Source of the DNA: Selenomonadaceae bacterium
Lineage (GTDB): Bacteria > Bacillota > Negativicutes > Selenomonadales > Selenomonadaceae
DNA: 64,000 bases
Direction: 5' to 3'
Assembly (NCBI GenBank): GCA_017614505.1
Contig: JAGABT010000016.1
Coordinates: 124,001-188,000 of the forward strand
The notes beneath the pieces were generated by a model. The model did no database searches. It was not told the origin of the DNA and worked only from the letters and a program-made list of their open reading frames with translations. Below, piece after piece: positions 49,767 through 58,752 of the stretch (position 1 is the first letter of the stretch; the number at the start of each line of letters is the position of its first letter). Made by a program: the position numbers and the translations under genes.

Positions 49767-51110
49767 TTGAAAACTGAAGACACAATCAGCGCGATTGCAA
49801 CGGCGCTCGGCACGGCTGGCGTCGGGATTATCCGCATGAGCGGCGAAAATTCCATTGCCATTGCTGAGAAAATTTTTGACAGACCGCTCCAGACCGCGCC
49901 TGACAGGAAAATTATTTTCGGGCACATTAAAAATCCCGCCGGTGAAATTGTCGACGAGGTTTTAATTCTGATTATGCGCGCGCCCAAATCCTATACGCGC
50001 GAAAATGTTGTTGAGATTCAGTGCCACGGCGGCGTTGAAGTCCTGCGCGAAATTCTCAGCTTAACTTTTAAAGCTGGCGCCCGCCCTGCTGAACGCGGCG
50101 AATTTACTAAGCGCGCCTTTCTCAACGGCAGACTGGATTTGTCGCAGGCGCAGGCTGTCCTTGACGTGATACAGGCGAAAACCGCCACGGCGTTAAGCGT
50201 CGCGCAGAATCAGCTTGCCGGTAAAACTTCTAAAAAAATCCGCGCCATTCGCACTGAAATTCTCAACGTGCTGGCTCATATCGAGGCGCTGATAGATTTC
50301 CCAGAAGATGACATTGACGACGCGGTTACGTCCGAGCTTGACGCTAAAATTCTCGCGCAGATTGACGCCGTGAAAATTTTCTTAGCGAATCAGCGCAGCG
50401 GGCGTATTCTGCGCGAAGGTCTGGAGACGGCGATTATCGGCAAGCCCAACGTCGGCAAGTCCAGCCTGCTGAATTTTCTGGCTGAAACCGACCGCGCCAT
50501 CGTCACCGACATTCCAGGCACGACGCGCGACAGCATTGAGGAATTTGTCAACATTCGCGGCGTCCCGCTGAAGATTATCGACACCGCCGGTATTCGCAGT
50601 TCTGATAACCCCGTCGAGCAAATCGGCATTGAGCGCGCTAAAGACTGCGCCGGTCGCGCGGAACTGATTCTGGCGCTGTTCGACAGCTCGCGTGAAATTT
50701 CTGCCGAGGATTTGGAAATTCTCAGGCTGATTGAAGGACGCAGTGCGATTATTCTGCTGACGAAGGCGGATTTGACGCAGGTTATCGATACCGCGCGCTT
50801 TGAAAATTTTATCGCCATTTCGGTTAAGACCGGCGCGGGCGTCGAAAAATTCCTTGACACTATCGCTGAAAAAGCTGGCGCTGTCAACGCTGAAATGAAT
50901 TTTGTGCGTGACGAGCGTGAAGCTGATTTATTGCGGCGCGCTGTTGAAAATCTGGAAGAGGCGCGCGCTACGCTCAGCAAAAATATCGGGATTGACTTTG
51001 TGGCGATTGACTTGCGGGCGGCGCTGGAACTTCTAAGCGAGCTTACCGGCGAATCCGTCACCGAGGACGTTATCAATGAAATTTTCAGCAAGTTTTGCAT
51101 AGGAAAATAA
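49767..51110 (+). CDS. mnmE: tRNA uridine-5-carboxymethylaminomethyl modification GTPase
   Basis: The 447-residue GTPase works with MnmG to modify the wobble uridine of certain tRNAs. The N-terminal folate-binding domain precedes the GTPase domain with GKPNVGKSSL, DIPGTTRD, DTAGIR and LTKAD. The C-terminus ends FCIGK, with the conserved Cys. The TTG start follows GAGGTG. mnmG lies downstream, separated only by repeat G. Confidence 0.97.
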   Translation: MKTEDTISAIATALGTAGVGIIRMSGENSIAIAEKIFDRPLQTAPDRKIIFGHIKNPAGEIVDEVLILIMRAPKSYTRENVVEIQCHGGVEVLREILSLTFKAGARPAERGEFTKRAFLNGRLDLSQAQAVLDVIQAKTATALSVAQNQLAGKTSKKIRAIRTEILNVLAHIEALIDFPEDDIDDAVTSELDAKILAQIDAVKIFLANQRSGRILREGLETAIIGKPNVGKSSLLNFLAETDRAIVTDIPGTTRDSIEEFVNIRGVPLKIIDTAGIRSSDNPVEQIGIERAKDCAGRAELILALFDSSREISAEDLEILRLIEGRSAIILLTKADLTQVIDTARFENFIAISVKTGAGVEKFLDTIAEKAGAVNAEMNFVRDEREADLLRRAVENLEEARATLSKNIGIDFVAIDLRAALELLSELTGESVTEDVINEIFSKFCIGK

Positions 51111-51142
51111 AATCTGATGTTTAAAAGCCTTACGCAATTAAA

Positions 51143-51281
51143 GAGGCGCGCCATGGACGGCGCGCGGGCCGTCACAGGTCGCCGGATGCGACCTATGCGG
51201 CCCAGTTTTCTTTGCCAGCGTTTCTTTTCTTAAAAGAAATGCTGAAAAAAGAAATGCTGAATAAAAAACGAAAGGAATGCT
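51143..51281 (+). repeat. Dispersed structured repeat, copy G (between mnmE and mnmG)
   Basis: Begins 33 bp after the mnmE stop. Stem 1 GCGCGCC/GGCGCGC, stem 2 GGGCCG/CGGCCC with inner GGTCGC/GCGACC, stem 3 CAGCGTTTCTTTT/AAAAGAAATGCTG ending at 51244. Two further right-arm units follow: AAAGAAATGCTG, and a mutated AAAGGAATGCTC whose AAAGGA is the only Shine-Dalgarno-like site before mnmG. Confidence 0.9.
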
Positions 51282-51288
51282 CAAAAAA

Positions 51289-53151
51289 ATGTTCGTAGCA
51301 GACAAATACGACGTGATAGTAATAGGCGCGGGACACGCGGGAATTGAGGCGGCACTGGCGGCGGCGCGGCTCGGCTGTAAAACTTTGCTTACAACGCTGT
51401 CGCTGGAAAATCTGGCGATGATGCCCTGCAACCCGTCAATCGGCGGCAGTGCAAAAGGTCACCTCGTCCGCGAAGTCGACGCGCTAGGCGGGCAAATGGG
51501 TATCGTCGCCGACCAGACCTGCATTCAGTTCCGCACTCTCAATACCGGCAAGGGCTTCGCAGTTCAAGCCCTCCGCGCGCAGGCTGACAAAAAAATTTAT
51601 CAATCCGCCATGAAAAAGGTTTGCGAGAACACCGCCAATCTGGATTTGAAACAACTGCTGATTGAAAATATTCTCGTCGAAGGCGGCAAAATTACCGGCG
51701 TGACTTGCGAGACCGGCGAAACTTTTCTGGCAGACGCTGTAATTCTGGCAAGCGGCACCTACCTCAGCGGCAGGATTATCATTGGCGAAAGTATCTTCGA
51801 CGGCGGTCCCAACGGTCAGCGCGCCGCCACTAAACTTTCTACCGCGCTGAAAAATCTCGGCGTCAAACTCATGCGCTTCAAAACCGGCACGCCCGCCCGC
51901 GTCGACGCCAGAACTTTGGACTTCAGCAAAATGGAAATTCAGCGCGGCGATTCTGGTATGCAAAATTTTTCCTTCATGACTGACACGCCCGCTAATAATC
52001 AAGTCTGCTGCTATCTGACGTACACCAACGCCCGCACGCACGAAATTCTTAGAAAAAATCTGCACCGCGCGCCTATGGCTAACGGGATTATCGAAGGCGT
52101 CGGTCCGCGCTACTGCCCGTCGATTGAGTCCAAAATTATCCGCTTCCCAGACAAGGAACGCCACCAGCTTTTCCTTGAGCCAGAAGGTCTCGGCACCAAC
52201 GAATATTACGTGCAGGGTATGTCAACTTCAATGCCCGCCGACGTTCAGATTGAATTTCTGCATACGATTCCTGGTCTGGAAAATGCTAAGATTATGCGCC
52301 ACGGCTACGCGATTGAGTACGACTGCATAGACCCGCTCCAGCTCAAGCCCACGCTCGAATTTAAAACTGTCGCCGGATTTTTTTCCGCCGGTCAGTCCAA
52401 CGGCAGTTCCGGCTACGAAGAGGCGGCGGCTCAAGGTATCATTGCTGGAATTAATGCGGCGGCGCTGGTTAAAAATTTTCCGCCGCTGATTCTCAAGCGC
52501 TCCGAAAGTTATATCGGCGTGCTGATTGACGATTTGGTTACCAAGGGTACCGCCGAGCCCTACCGCATGATGACTTCCCGCGCCGAATATCGTCTGCTTT
52601 TGCGGCAGGACAACGCAGATTTGCGCCTTACGCCCTACGCCATCAAAATTGGTCTCGCCAGCGCTGAACGCGTCGAAAAATTCAACCGCAAGCTCGCCGA
52701 AATTAACGCCGCCAATAAAATTCTCACCGAAACGAAAATTACGCCCAGCGCCGAAGTTAATCAGAAACTCGCCGCCGCCGGTATCGCCGAAATTAAAAAT
52801 TCCCTGCCGCTCGCTGAACTTATGCGCCGCCCCAGCGTTTCCTACGCAAAACTGCGCGATATTTTTAATCTGCCGGAAATTTCAGCAGCAGCCGCCGCTC
52901 AGGTCGAAATTTCATTTTTCTACGAAGGCTACATTAAAAAGCAGGCGGAACTCGCCGATAAGCTCGACCGCCTCGAAAATAAAATTCTGCCGGAAAATAT
53001 CAACTACCACGCCATTCAAAATCTGCGCGTCGAAGCCCGCGAAAAGCTCAGCGAAATTCGCCCGCGCTCCATTGGGCAAGCTGGCAGAATCTCCGGCGTT
53101 TCGCCCGCTGATATTTCCGTGCTCGTCGTCTATCTTGAAACTTTCAGCTAG
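51289..53151 (+). CDS. mnmG: tRNA uridine-5-carboxymethylaminomethyl modification enzyme
   Basis: The 620-residue FAD enzyme is the partner of MnmE. Motifs: VIGAGHAGIEAALAAARLG, MMPCNPSIGGSAKGHLVREVDALGG, and GYEEAAAQGIIAG near residue 375, followed by a helical C-terminal domain. I chose the ATG at 51289; the in-frame ATG at 51277 sits 1 bp after the AAAGGA site, while 51289 is 12 bp away. That site is part of the tail of repeat G. Confidence 0.96.
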   Translation: MFVADKYDVIVIGAGHAGIEAALAAARLGCKTLLTTLSLENLAMMPCNPSIGGSAKGHLVREVDALGGQMGIVADQTCIQFRTLNTGKGFAVQALRAQADKKIYQSAMKKVCENTANLDLKQLLIENILVEGGKITGVTCETGETFLADAVILASGTYLSGRIIIGESIFDGGPNGQRAATKLSTALKNLGVKLMRFKTGTPARVDARTLDFSKMEIQRGDSGMQNFSFMTDTPANNQVCCYLTYTNARTHEILRKNLHRAPMANGIIEGVGPRYCPSIESKIIRFPDKERHQLFLEPEGLGTNEYYVQGMSTSMPADVQIEFLHTIPGLENAKIMRHGYAIEYDCIDPLQLKPTLEFKTVAGFFSAGQSNGSSGYEEAAAQGIIAGINAAALVKNFPPLILKRSESYIGVLIDDLVTKGTAEPYRMMTSRAEYRLLLRQDNADLRLTPYAIKIGLASAERVEKFNRKLAEINAANKILTETKITPSAEVNQKLAAAGIAEIKNSLPLAELMRRPSVSYAKLRDIFNLPEISAAAAAQVEISFFYEGYIKKQAELADKLDRLENKILPENINYHAIQNLRVEAREKLSEIRPRSIGQAGRISGVSPADISVLVVYLETFS

Positions 53152-53163
53152 ACGAAATATAAT
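53135..53163 (+). promoter_or_regulatory. purF promoter, inside the mnmG 3' end
   Basis: TTGAAA (53135-53140), 17-bp spacer, TATAAT (53158-53163), 36 bp before the ATG at 53200. Confidence 0.75.
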
Positions 53164-53199
53164 GGCGGCGGAATTATATGCAAGGAGGTTGAGAATTTT

Positions 53200-54633
53200 A
53201 TGGATTTCGGTGCAATGGTGAATCCCGTGGGCGAGGCGTGCGGCGTTTTCGGAATGTACAATCTCGACGGCGGTGACGTGGCGCCTACGATTTATTACGG
53301 GCTGTACGCTCTGCAGCATCGCGGGCAGGAAAGTGCCGGTATCGCCGTCACGGACACTTTCGACGGCAAAGATTATGTCAAGTGCCAGAAAGATTTAGGC
53401 GGCGTCAACCGCGTCTTCAATGTGGAAAATATGTCTGCGCTCAAGGGCAACCTCGGCGTAGGACACGTGCGCTATTCGACAGCCGGTGCGTCTACCCGCG
53501 AAAATGCTCAGCCGCTCGTTCTGGCTTATCTTAAAGGAACTCTGATGCTCGCTCATAACGGAAATATCGTCAACACGCCCCAGCTCCGGCGCGAACTCGC
53601 AATGCACGGCGCTATTTTTCAGACAACCACCGACACCGAAACCATCGCCTACCACATCGCCCGCGAAAGAGTTCGCACAACTTCCGTCGAAGCCGCTACC
53701 GTCCGCGCTCTGCGCAAAGTTCAAGGCTCATACTCGCTCGTTATCGCCAGCCCGCGCAAATTAATCGGCGCCCGCGACCCCTGGGGCTTTCGCCCGCTCG
53801 TCATTGGCAAAATCGACAACAGCTACATTATCACTTCCGAAACCTGCGCGCTCGAAACCGTCAACGCCGAATTTATCCGCGACGTGCTGCCTGGCGAAGT
53901 CGTCACCATTCTCAGCAACGGCACTATCGAATCTAACATGGAGCTCAGCCTGCCGGAAAATAAAACCGCGCGCTGCGTCTTCGAGTACATTTATTTCTGC
54001 CGCCCCGATACAACTTTCGACGGCATGAACGTCACGAAGTCGCGCATTACCGCTGGCAGGCTTCTGGCTAAGGCGCACCCCGTCGACGCGGATTTGGTCG
54101 TTGGCGTTCCCGAATCCGGTAACATGGCGGCGGTCGGCTATTCAATGGAGTCCGGCATTCCCTACGGCATTGCGTTCACGAAAAATACTTACGTCGGCAG
54201 AACTTTTATCAAGCCGCGGCAGGAAACGCGCGTGCAGAGCGTCAAAGTCAAGCTGAACGTTCTGCGCGAAGTTGTTGCCGGTAAGCGCATTATCATGGTT
54301 GACGATTCGATTGTGCGCGGCACGACCAGCGACCAGATTGTTACCATGCTCAAGGACGCGGGTGCCGTCGAAGTTCATATGCGCGTTTCGAGCCCGCCTT
54401 TTTACCACCCCTGCTACTTCGGGATTGACATTCCCAGCGAAAACCAGCTCATTGCGCATAACCGCACGACGGACGAAATTTGCAAAATCATTGGCGCGGA
54501 TTCGCTCGGCTATCTGCCGCTGGAAAATCTCAGCGAACTTTCGGGCGGTCTGAAAATCTGCGACGCGTGTTTCAGCGGAAATTATCCTGTCGCTCCGCCG
54601 GTCGAGGACATTCGCGGCGAGTTCGACAGGTAA
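53200..54633 (+). CDS. purF: Amidophosphoribosyltransferase
   Basis: The 477-residue enzyme makes 5-phosphoribosylamine from PRPP and glutamine, the first step of purine synthesis. A 13-residue propeptide precedes the nucleophile Cys14 (EACGVFG), as in processed Bacillus-type PurF. The glutaminase part shows HRGQESAGIA and GHVRYST; the PRPP site is MVDDSIVRGTT. Cys-rich spots (CVFEYIYFC, KICDACFSGNYP) fit the iron-sulfur form. It is not in a pur cluster here. The AGGAGGTTGAG site precedes the ATG. Confidence 0.97.
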   Translation: MDFGAMVNPVGEACGVFGMYNLDGGDVAPTIYYGLYALQHRGQESAGIAVTDTFDGKDYVKCQKDLGGVNRVFNVENMSALKGNLGVGHVRYSTAGASTRENAQPLVLAYLKGTLMLAHNGNIVNTPQLRRELAMHGAIFQTTTDTETIAYHIARERVRTTSVEAATVRALRKVQGSYSLVIASPRKLIGARDPWGFRPLVIGKIDNSYIITSETCALETVNAEFIRDVLPGEVVTILSNGTIESNMELSLPENKTARCVFEYIYFCRPDTTFDGMNVTKSRITAGRLLAKAHPVDADLVVGVPESGNMAAVGYSMESGIPYGIAFTKNTYVGRTFIKPRQETRVQSVKVKLNVLREVVAGKRIIMVDDSIVRGTTSDQIVTMLKDAGAVEVHMRVSSPPFYHPCYFGIDIPSENQLIAHNRTTDEICKIIGADSLGYLPLENLSELSGGLKICDACFSGNYPVAPPVEDIRGEFDR

Positions 54634-54655
54634 AATTTTTAAGGAGGAATTTGAA

Positions 54656-55174
54656 ATGGAATTTTTGGAACTGGCAAAGGCGCGCTATTCGTGCCGGAAA
54701 CTTTCGGACAAGCCGGTCGAGCCGGAAAAAGTCGCGCGGATTCTGGAAGTGGCAGTAGCGGCGCCGACTGCGAAAAACATTCAGCCTTACAAAATCTGGA
54801 AGGTAACTTCAACCGAGGCGCTGGCAAAAGTTCAGCAGGTCGCAAAATTCCCATTCGTGCAGCAGGCGAAAGTAATTCTGGCGGTCGGCGTCAGGGAAGA
54901 TGAAGCGTTCACGCGCCCGTTCGACAACTTGAACTACGCGCAAATCGACGGTTCGATAGTGGCGACGCACATAATGCTGGCAGTGCAGGCTGAAGGGATC
55001 GGCACGACGTGGGTAGGATATTTCGACGCGCCGAAACTGCAGGAACTCATTCCAGAAATGGCAGGCTACGAATTAATCGCGCTGTTCCCGATTGGCTATC
55101 CTGCAGCGGACGCCGCGCCGTCGAATCGTCACGCTGAACGCCGCGCCGTTGCTGACGCCGTTGCCGAAATTTAA
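54656..55174 (+). CDS. Nitroreductase-family flavoprotein
   Basis: The 172-residue FMN protein has the family start FLELAKARYSCRKLSDKPV, the AAPTAKNIQPYKIW block that binds FMN, and GIGTTWVGYFDA. Such enzymes reduce nitro groups, quinones or flavins with NAD(P)H; substrate unknown. The ATG follows AAGGAGG. Its stop is directly followed by the ATG of the YraN gene. Confidence 0.9.
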   Translation: MEFLELAKARYSCRKLSDKPVEPEKVARILEVAVAAPTAKNIQPYKIWKVTSTEALAKVQQVAKFPFVQQAKVILAVGVREDEAFTRPFDNLNYAQIDGSIVATHIMLAVQAEGIGTTWVGYFDAPKLQELIPEMAGYELIALFPIGYPAADAAPSNRHAERRAVADAVAEI

Positions 55175-55549
55175 ATGACTGTCGCTACGAAAAAGCTTGG
55201 CAATGCCGGTGAAGATTTTGCCGCGAATTATTTGGAAAGCTACGGTTATCAGATTCTCGCGCGGAATTTTCGCGTGCGCTCGGCGGAGATTGACATCATC
55301 GCTGAAGTTAGCGGCGTGATTGTTTTTGTGGAAGTCAAGACGCGGAAGGATATGCGGCACGGCTTACCGGCGGAGGCTGTGAATTGGCGCAAGCAGAAAA
55401 AAATTATCGAGGCGGCGGGAGTTTTTCTGCAGGACGAAACCTACGCTGACTGTGCCTGCCGCTTCGACGTGATTGAAATTTATGCGCTCGGTAAAAATTT
55501 CGGCGTTCGCCATATCGAAAACGCATTTGAAGTTGAGTCAGAGTTTTAA
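55175..55549 (+). CDS. YraN/UPF0102 family protein
   Basis: The 124-residue protein is a restriction-endonuclease-fold member: LGNAGEDFAANYLESYGYQI, then SAEIDIIAE and VFVEVKTRK, the D-ExK nuclease-like site. It has been linked to DNA uptake or recombination but its role is unsettled. It starts right at the nitroreductase stop with no gap, and comM (DNA uptake/branch migration) comes after repeat H, which fits a DNA-processing group. Confidence 0.92.
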   Translation: MTVATKKLGNAGEDFAANYLESYGYQILARNFRVRSAEIDIIAEVSGVIVFVEVKTRKDMRHGLPAEAVNWRKQKKIIEAAGVFLQDETYADCACRFDVIEIYALGKNFGVRHIENAFEVESEF

Positions 55550-55557
55550 AGCAAGAA

Positions 55558-55700
55558 GAGGCCGCCCAAGGATGGGCGGCCGGCCGTCACAGGTCGCCGG
55601 AAGCGACCTATGCGGCCGAGCTTTCTTTGGTTACTTTCTTTCTCGAAAGAAAGTAACATATAAAAGCAGAACGTGACAAATAAAAACAGAACGTAACAAA
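55558..55700 (+). repeat. Dispersed structured repeat, copy H
   Basis: Begins 9 bp after the YraN stop. Stem 1 GCCGCCCA/TGGGCGGC with loop AGGA, stem 2 GGCCG/CGGCC, stem 3 GTTACTTTCTTT/AAAGAAAGTAAC (to 55657). Two shortened right-arm units (AGAACGTGACAAATAAAA and AGAACGTAACAAATAAAA) follow. Confidence 0.9.
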
Positions 55701-55735
55701 TAAAAACATCTAAAGATTTTAGGAGGGAAAAAATT

Positions 55736-57268
55736 TTGTACGCCAGAACCTTTGGCGCGGCAACGCTGGGCGTCGACGGCTTGATAATTTCGGTTGAGGT
55801 CGACAGCGCCAACGGAATGCCCGCGTTCGACATTGTGGGCTTGCCCAACGCGTCCGTTCGCGAATCTAAAGAGCGCGTCCGCACCGCCATAAAAAATTCC
55901 GGCTTGCGCTCGCGGCAGGAAAAAATCACCGTCAACCTTGCGCCCGCCGAAATTCGGAAAGAAAGCGCCGGTCTGGATCTGCCAATCGCTATCGGGCTTT
56001 TGGCGGCTCAGGGCAGAGTGACAGTTGAAAAATGCAGCGAATTTGTTTTTGTCGCGGAACTTTCGCTCGAAGGCAGGCTCTGCAGCGTCAACGGCGTTCT
56101 GCCAATGGCTATCGCTACCCGTGACGCCGGTTTAAAAAAAATTGTCGTGTCGCCGGATAACGTGAACGAAGCACTGCTCGTTGACGGGATTGAAGTTTAC
56201 GCGCCGCCAACGCTAATCGAACTGGTAGAATTTCTGCAGGGCGAAGGTAAACTGGAACCGGCAAAATCGCAGCCAGCTGTCGAGCCGGAAGGATTTATCG
56301 AACTGGTGGACGATTTTTCGGACGTACAGGGACAGTTCATGGCGAAACGCGCGCTGGAAGTAGCGGCAGCTGGCGGACACAACGTTTTAATGGTCGGCGT
56401 GCCTGGCTCAGGCAAAACCATGCTGGCTAAACGCGTCAGCTCAATCATGCCGGAACTCACGCGCGAAGAGGCACTGGAAATTACTAAAATTTACAGCATC
56501 GCCGGTAAGTTGGGATTCAATGGCGGACTGATAACCAAGCGCCCGTTCCAGCACCCGAACCACGACGCGTCGACTGCGGCGATTATCGGCGGCGGCTCCA
56601 ATCCAATGCCAGGTCAAGTCACGCTGGCGCACCACGGCGTTTTATTTTTGGACGAACTCCCCGAATTTAGAAAATCTGCACTCGAAGCCCTGCGCGAACC
56701 GCTCGAAGAAAGGCAGGTTACAATCAGCCGCGTAAGCAACACGCTAACTTTCCCCGCCAGTTTCATTTTAATCTGCGCGATGAATCCCTGCCCCTGCGGC
56801 TGGTACGGCGACCGCGACCACAACTGCCAATGCTCCCAGCTCGAAATTAAACGCTACACGCACAAACTTTCTGGTCCGCTGCTTGACAGAATCGACATTC
56901 ACGTTCGAGTTCCGCGCGTCAAGTACGACGAGCTGACTTCCAAAAGAAAGGCTGAGCCTTCCGCCAAAGTCCGCGAAAGAGTTTCCGCCGCCCGCGAAAT
57001 TCAGCTGAACCGCCTTTCCAAATACCACCTTTTCTGCAACGCCCAGATGAATCACGCAATGCTCCAGGAACTTTGCACGATAACCCCCGCCGCGAAGGAT
57101 TTGCTCAAAGCCGTTTTCGAGAGCAAAAAACTTTCCGCGCGCTCATACGACAGGATTATCAAGGTCGGTCGAACCATAGCGGATTTGGATAACGGCGCCG
57201 CTGAAATTTCCGATAAGCACATAGCCGAGGCTATCAAACTTCGCAACGAACTCGACTTCGAGCGCTGA
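55736..57268 (+). CDS. comM: YifB/ComM family AAA+ ATPase
   Basis: The 510-residue ATPase is of the Mg-chelatase type; ComM drives branch migration during natural transformation. It has the N-terminal Lon-like fold (GLPNASVRESKERVRTAI), Walker A GVPGSGKT (about 222-229), Walker B VLFLDELPEF, and the zinc-ribbon NPCPCGWYGDRDHNCQC. Full length. The TTG start follows AGGAGGG. Confidence 0.94.
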   Translation: MYARTFGAATLGVDGLIISVEVDSANGMPAFDIVGLPNASVRESKERVRTAIKNSGLRSRQEKITVNLAPAEIRKESAGLDLPIAIGLLAAQGRVTVEKCSEFVFVAELSLEGRLCSVNGVLPMAIATRDAGLKKIVVSPDNVNEALLVDGIEVYAPPTLIELVEFLQGEGKLEPAKSQPAVEPEGFIELVDDFSDVQGQFMAKRALEVAAAGGHNVLMVGVPGSGKTMLAKRVSSIMPELTREEALEITKIYSIAGKLGFNGGLITKRPFQHPNHDASTAAIIGGGSNPMPGQVTLAHHGVLFLDELPEFRKSALEALREPLEERQVTISRVSNTLTFPASFILICAMNPCPCGWYGDRDHNCQCSQLEIKRYTHKLSGPLLDRIDIHVRVPRVKYDELTSKRKAEPSAKVRERVSAAREIQLNRLSKYHLFCNAQMNHAMLQELCTITPAAKDLLKAVFESKKLSARSYDRIIKVGRTIADLDNGAAEISDKHIAEAIKLRNELDFER

Positions 57269-57269
57269 A

Positions 57270-58619
57270 ATGTTTAAAGCGCGCGAAATCGACATGCTCC
57301 ACGGGAAACTGTGGGACAAAATAATTTTATTCGCCCTGCCGCTGGCGCTGACGGGCGTAATGCAGCAGCTTTTGAACGCGGCGGACGTGGCAGTTTTAGG
57401 ACAGTTCGTCGGAAAAAACGCAATGGCGGCGGTCGGCAACAACACCGCGCTGATAGGCTTGCTGGTAAATTTATTCATGGGCTTGAGCCTGGGCGCTAAT
57501 GTCGTCATTGCGCAAAATATTGGCGCGGAAAAATTCGACCGCGTTCATGACGCCGTTCACACGGCTTTTTTATTGGCGTTAATCGTCGGCGTAGCGCTCT
57601 GCGGAATTGCGGAAGCGCTGGTCAATCCAGTTTTTGAATGGCTGGCAGTACCGGCGGCGGTTGCGCCAATGGCTGAAACCTACCTGCGAATTTACGCGTT
57701 CGGACTGCCGGTCATGGGAATTTACAACTTCGAGGCGGCAATTTTCCGTTCGCGCGGAGACACTCAAACGCCGTTAATCGCGCTGACAATCGCCAGCTTT
57801 TTAAATATCGCGCTGAATTTAATTTTCGTGCTGCAGTTCGGAATGGGCGTGGACGGCGTAGCGTGGGCGACGGTGATAGCAAACGCGGTAAGCGCCGTGA
57901 TTTTATTTCGCGGACTGCTGAAGGCGGAAGGCGTGATTCAATTAAATCTGCGCGAAATGCGGCTGGACAAAGCGTGCCTCAAGGAAACGGTGCGAATCGG
58001 CTTACCGGCGGGCGTACAGGGCATGGTTTTTTCGCTGTCGAACCTGCTGATACAGGCGGCGATAAACTCTCTGGGACCAGACGCAATGGCGGCTTCGGCG
58101 GCGGCATTCACGGTCGAGATAAATGTTTTCTGCCTGACGAACGGATTTGGGCAGGCGGCAACGACCTTCGTGAGCCAGAATTACGGCGCGGGGAATTTAG
58201 CGCGGTGCAAAGCCGTCACAAAAGTTTCGCTGCAGATAAATACCGTGCTGATGTTCATATTGTCGGCGGCGATTTTGTATTTTGCGGAGCCGCTGGTCGG
58301 ATTTTTCAACGAAGACCCTGAAGTCATACGGCTGGGCGTGATTCGGCTGTGGTACATAATCGCGCCGGAAATTATCAGCGTAGTCATGGAAATAATTTCA
58401 GGCTCACTGCGCGGCTACGGAATTTCGCTGGCTCCGGCGATTATCACGCTGGTTTTCGTCTGCGGAATCAGAATCACCTGGGTGTTTACAGTTTTCGCGA
58501 AAATCCCGACCTACGCGTCGCTGATGGCGGTTTACGGCGTGAGCTGGTTCTTCACCATGATTTTCCTGCTCGTGGCGTACAGATTCTACACGAAACATTT
58601 GAAGGTAATAAAATTGTAA
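57270..58619 (+). CDS. MATE-family efflux transporter
   Basis: The 449-residue membrane protein has about twelve predicted helices in two halves and MATE signatures: PLALTGVMQQLLNAADVAVLG, GLSLGANVVIAQNIGA and FRSRGDTQTPLIA in the first half, with VSQNYGAGN and the second half repeating the pattern. It would export cationic drugs or metabolites with Na+ or H+. It begins 1 bp after the comM stop without a strong ribosome site, so it is coupled. Confidence 0.92.
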   Translation: MFKAREIDMLHGKLWDKIILFALPLALTGVMQQLLNAADVAVLGQFVGKNAMAAVGNNTALIGLLVNLFMGLSLGANVVIAQNIGAEKFDRVHDAVHTAFLLALIVGVALCGIAEALVNPVFEWLAVPAAVAPMAETYLRIYAFGLPVMGIYNFEAAIFRSRGDTQTPLIALTIASFLNIALNLIFVLQFGMGVDGVAWATVIANAVSAVILFRGLLKAEGVIQLNLREMRLDKACLKETVRIGLPAGVQGMVFSLSNLLIQAAINSLGPDAMAASAAAFTVEINVFCLTNGFGQAATTFVSQNYGAGNLARCKAVTKVSLQINTVLMFILSAAILYFAEPLVGFFNEDPEVIRLGVIRLWYIIAPEIISVVMEIISGSLRGYGISLAPAIITLVFVCGIRITWVFTVFAKIPTYASLMAVYGVSWFFTMIFLLVAYRFYTKHLKVIKL

Positions 58620-58632
58620 CGCCAAACAAAAA

Positions 58633-58745
58633 AAGCGCGCCATGGACGGCGCGCGGGCCGTCACAGGTCGCCGGAAGCGACCTATGCGGCCCCCTTTCTT
58701 TGCCAGCGTTTCTTTCGAGAAAGAAATGCTGATTTAAGAAATGCC
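58633..58745 (+). repeat. Dispersed structured repeat, copy I
   Basis: Begins 14 bp after the MATE stop. Stem 1 GCGCGCC/GGCGCGC, stem 2 GGGCCG/CGGCCC (with CCC in place of CAG after it), stem 3 CAGCGTTTCTTTC/GAAAGAAATGCTG (to 58731), followed by a short AAGAAATGCC unit. Confidence 0.9.
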
Positions 58746-58752
58746 ATAAAAA

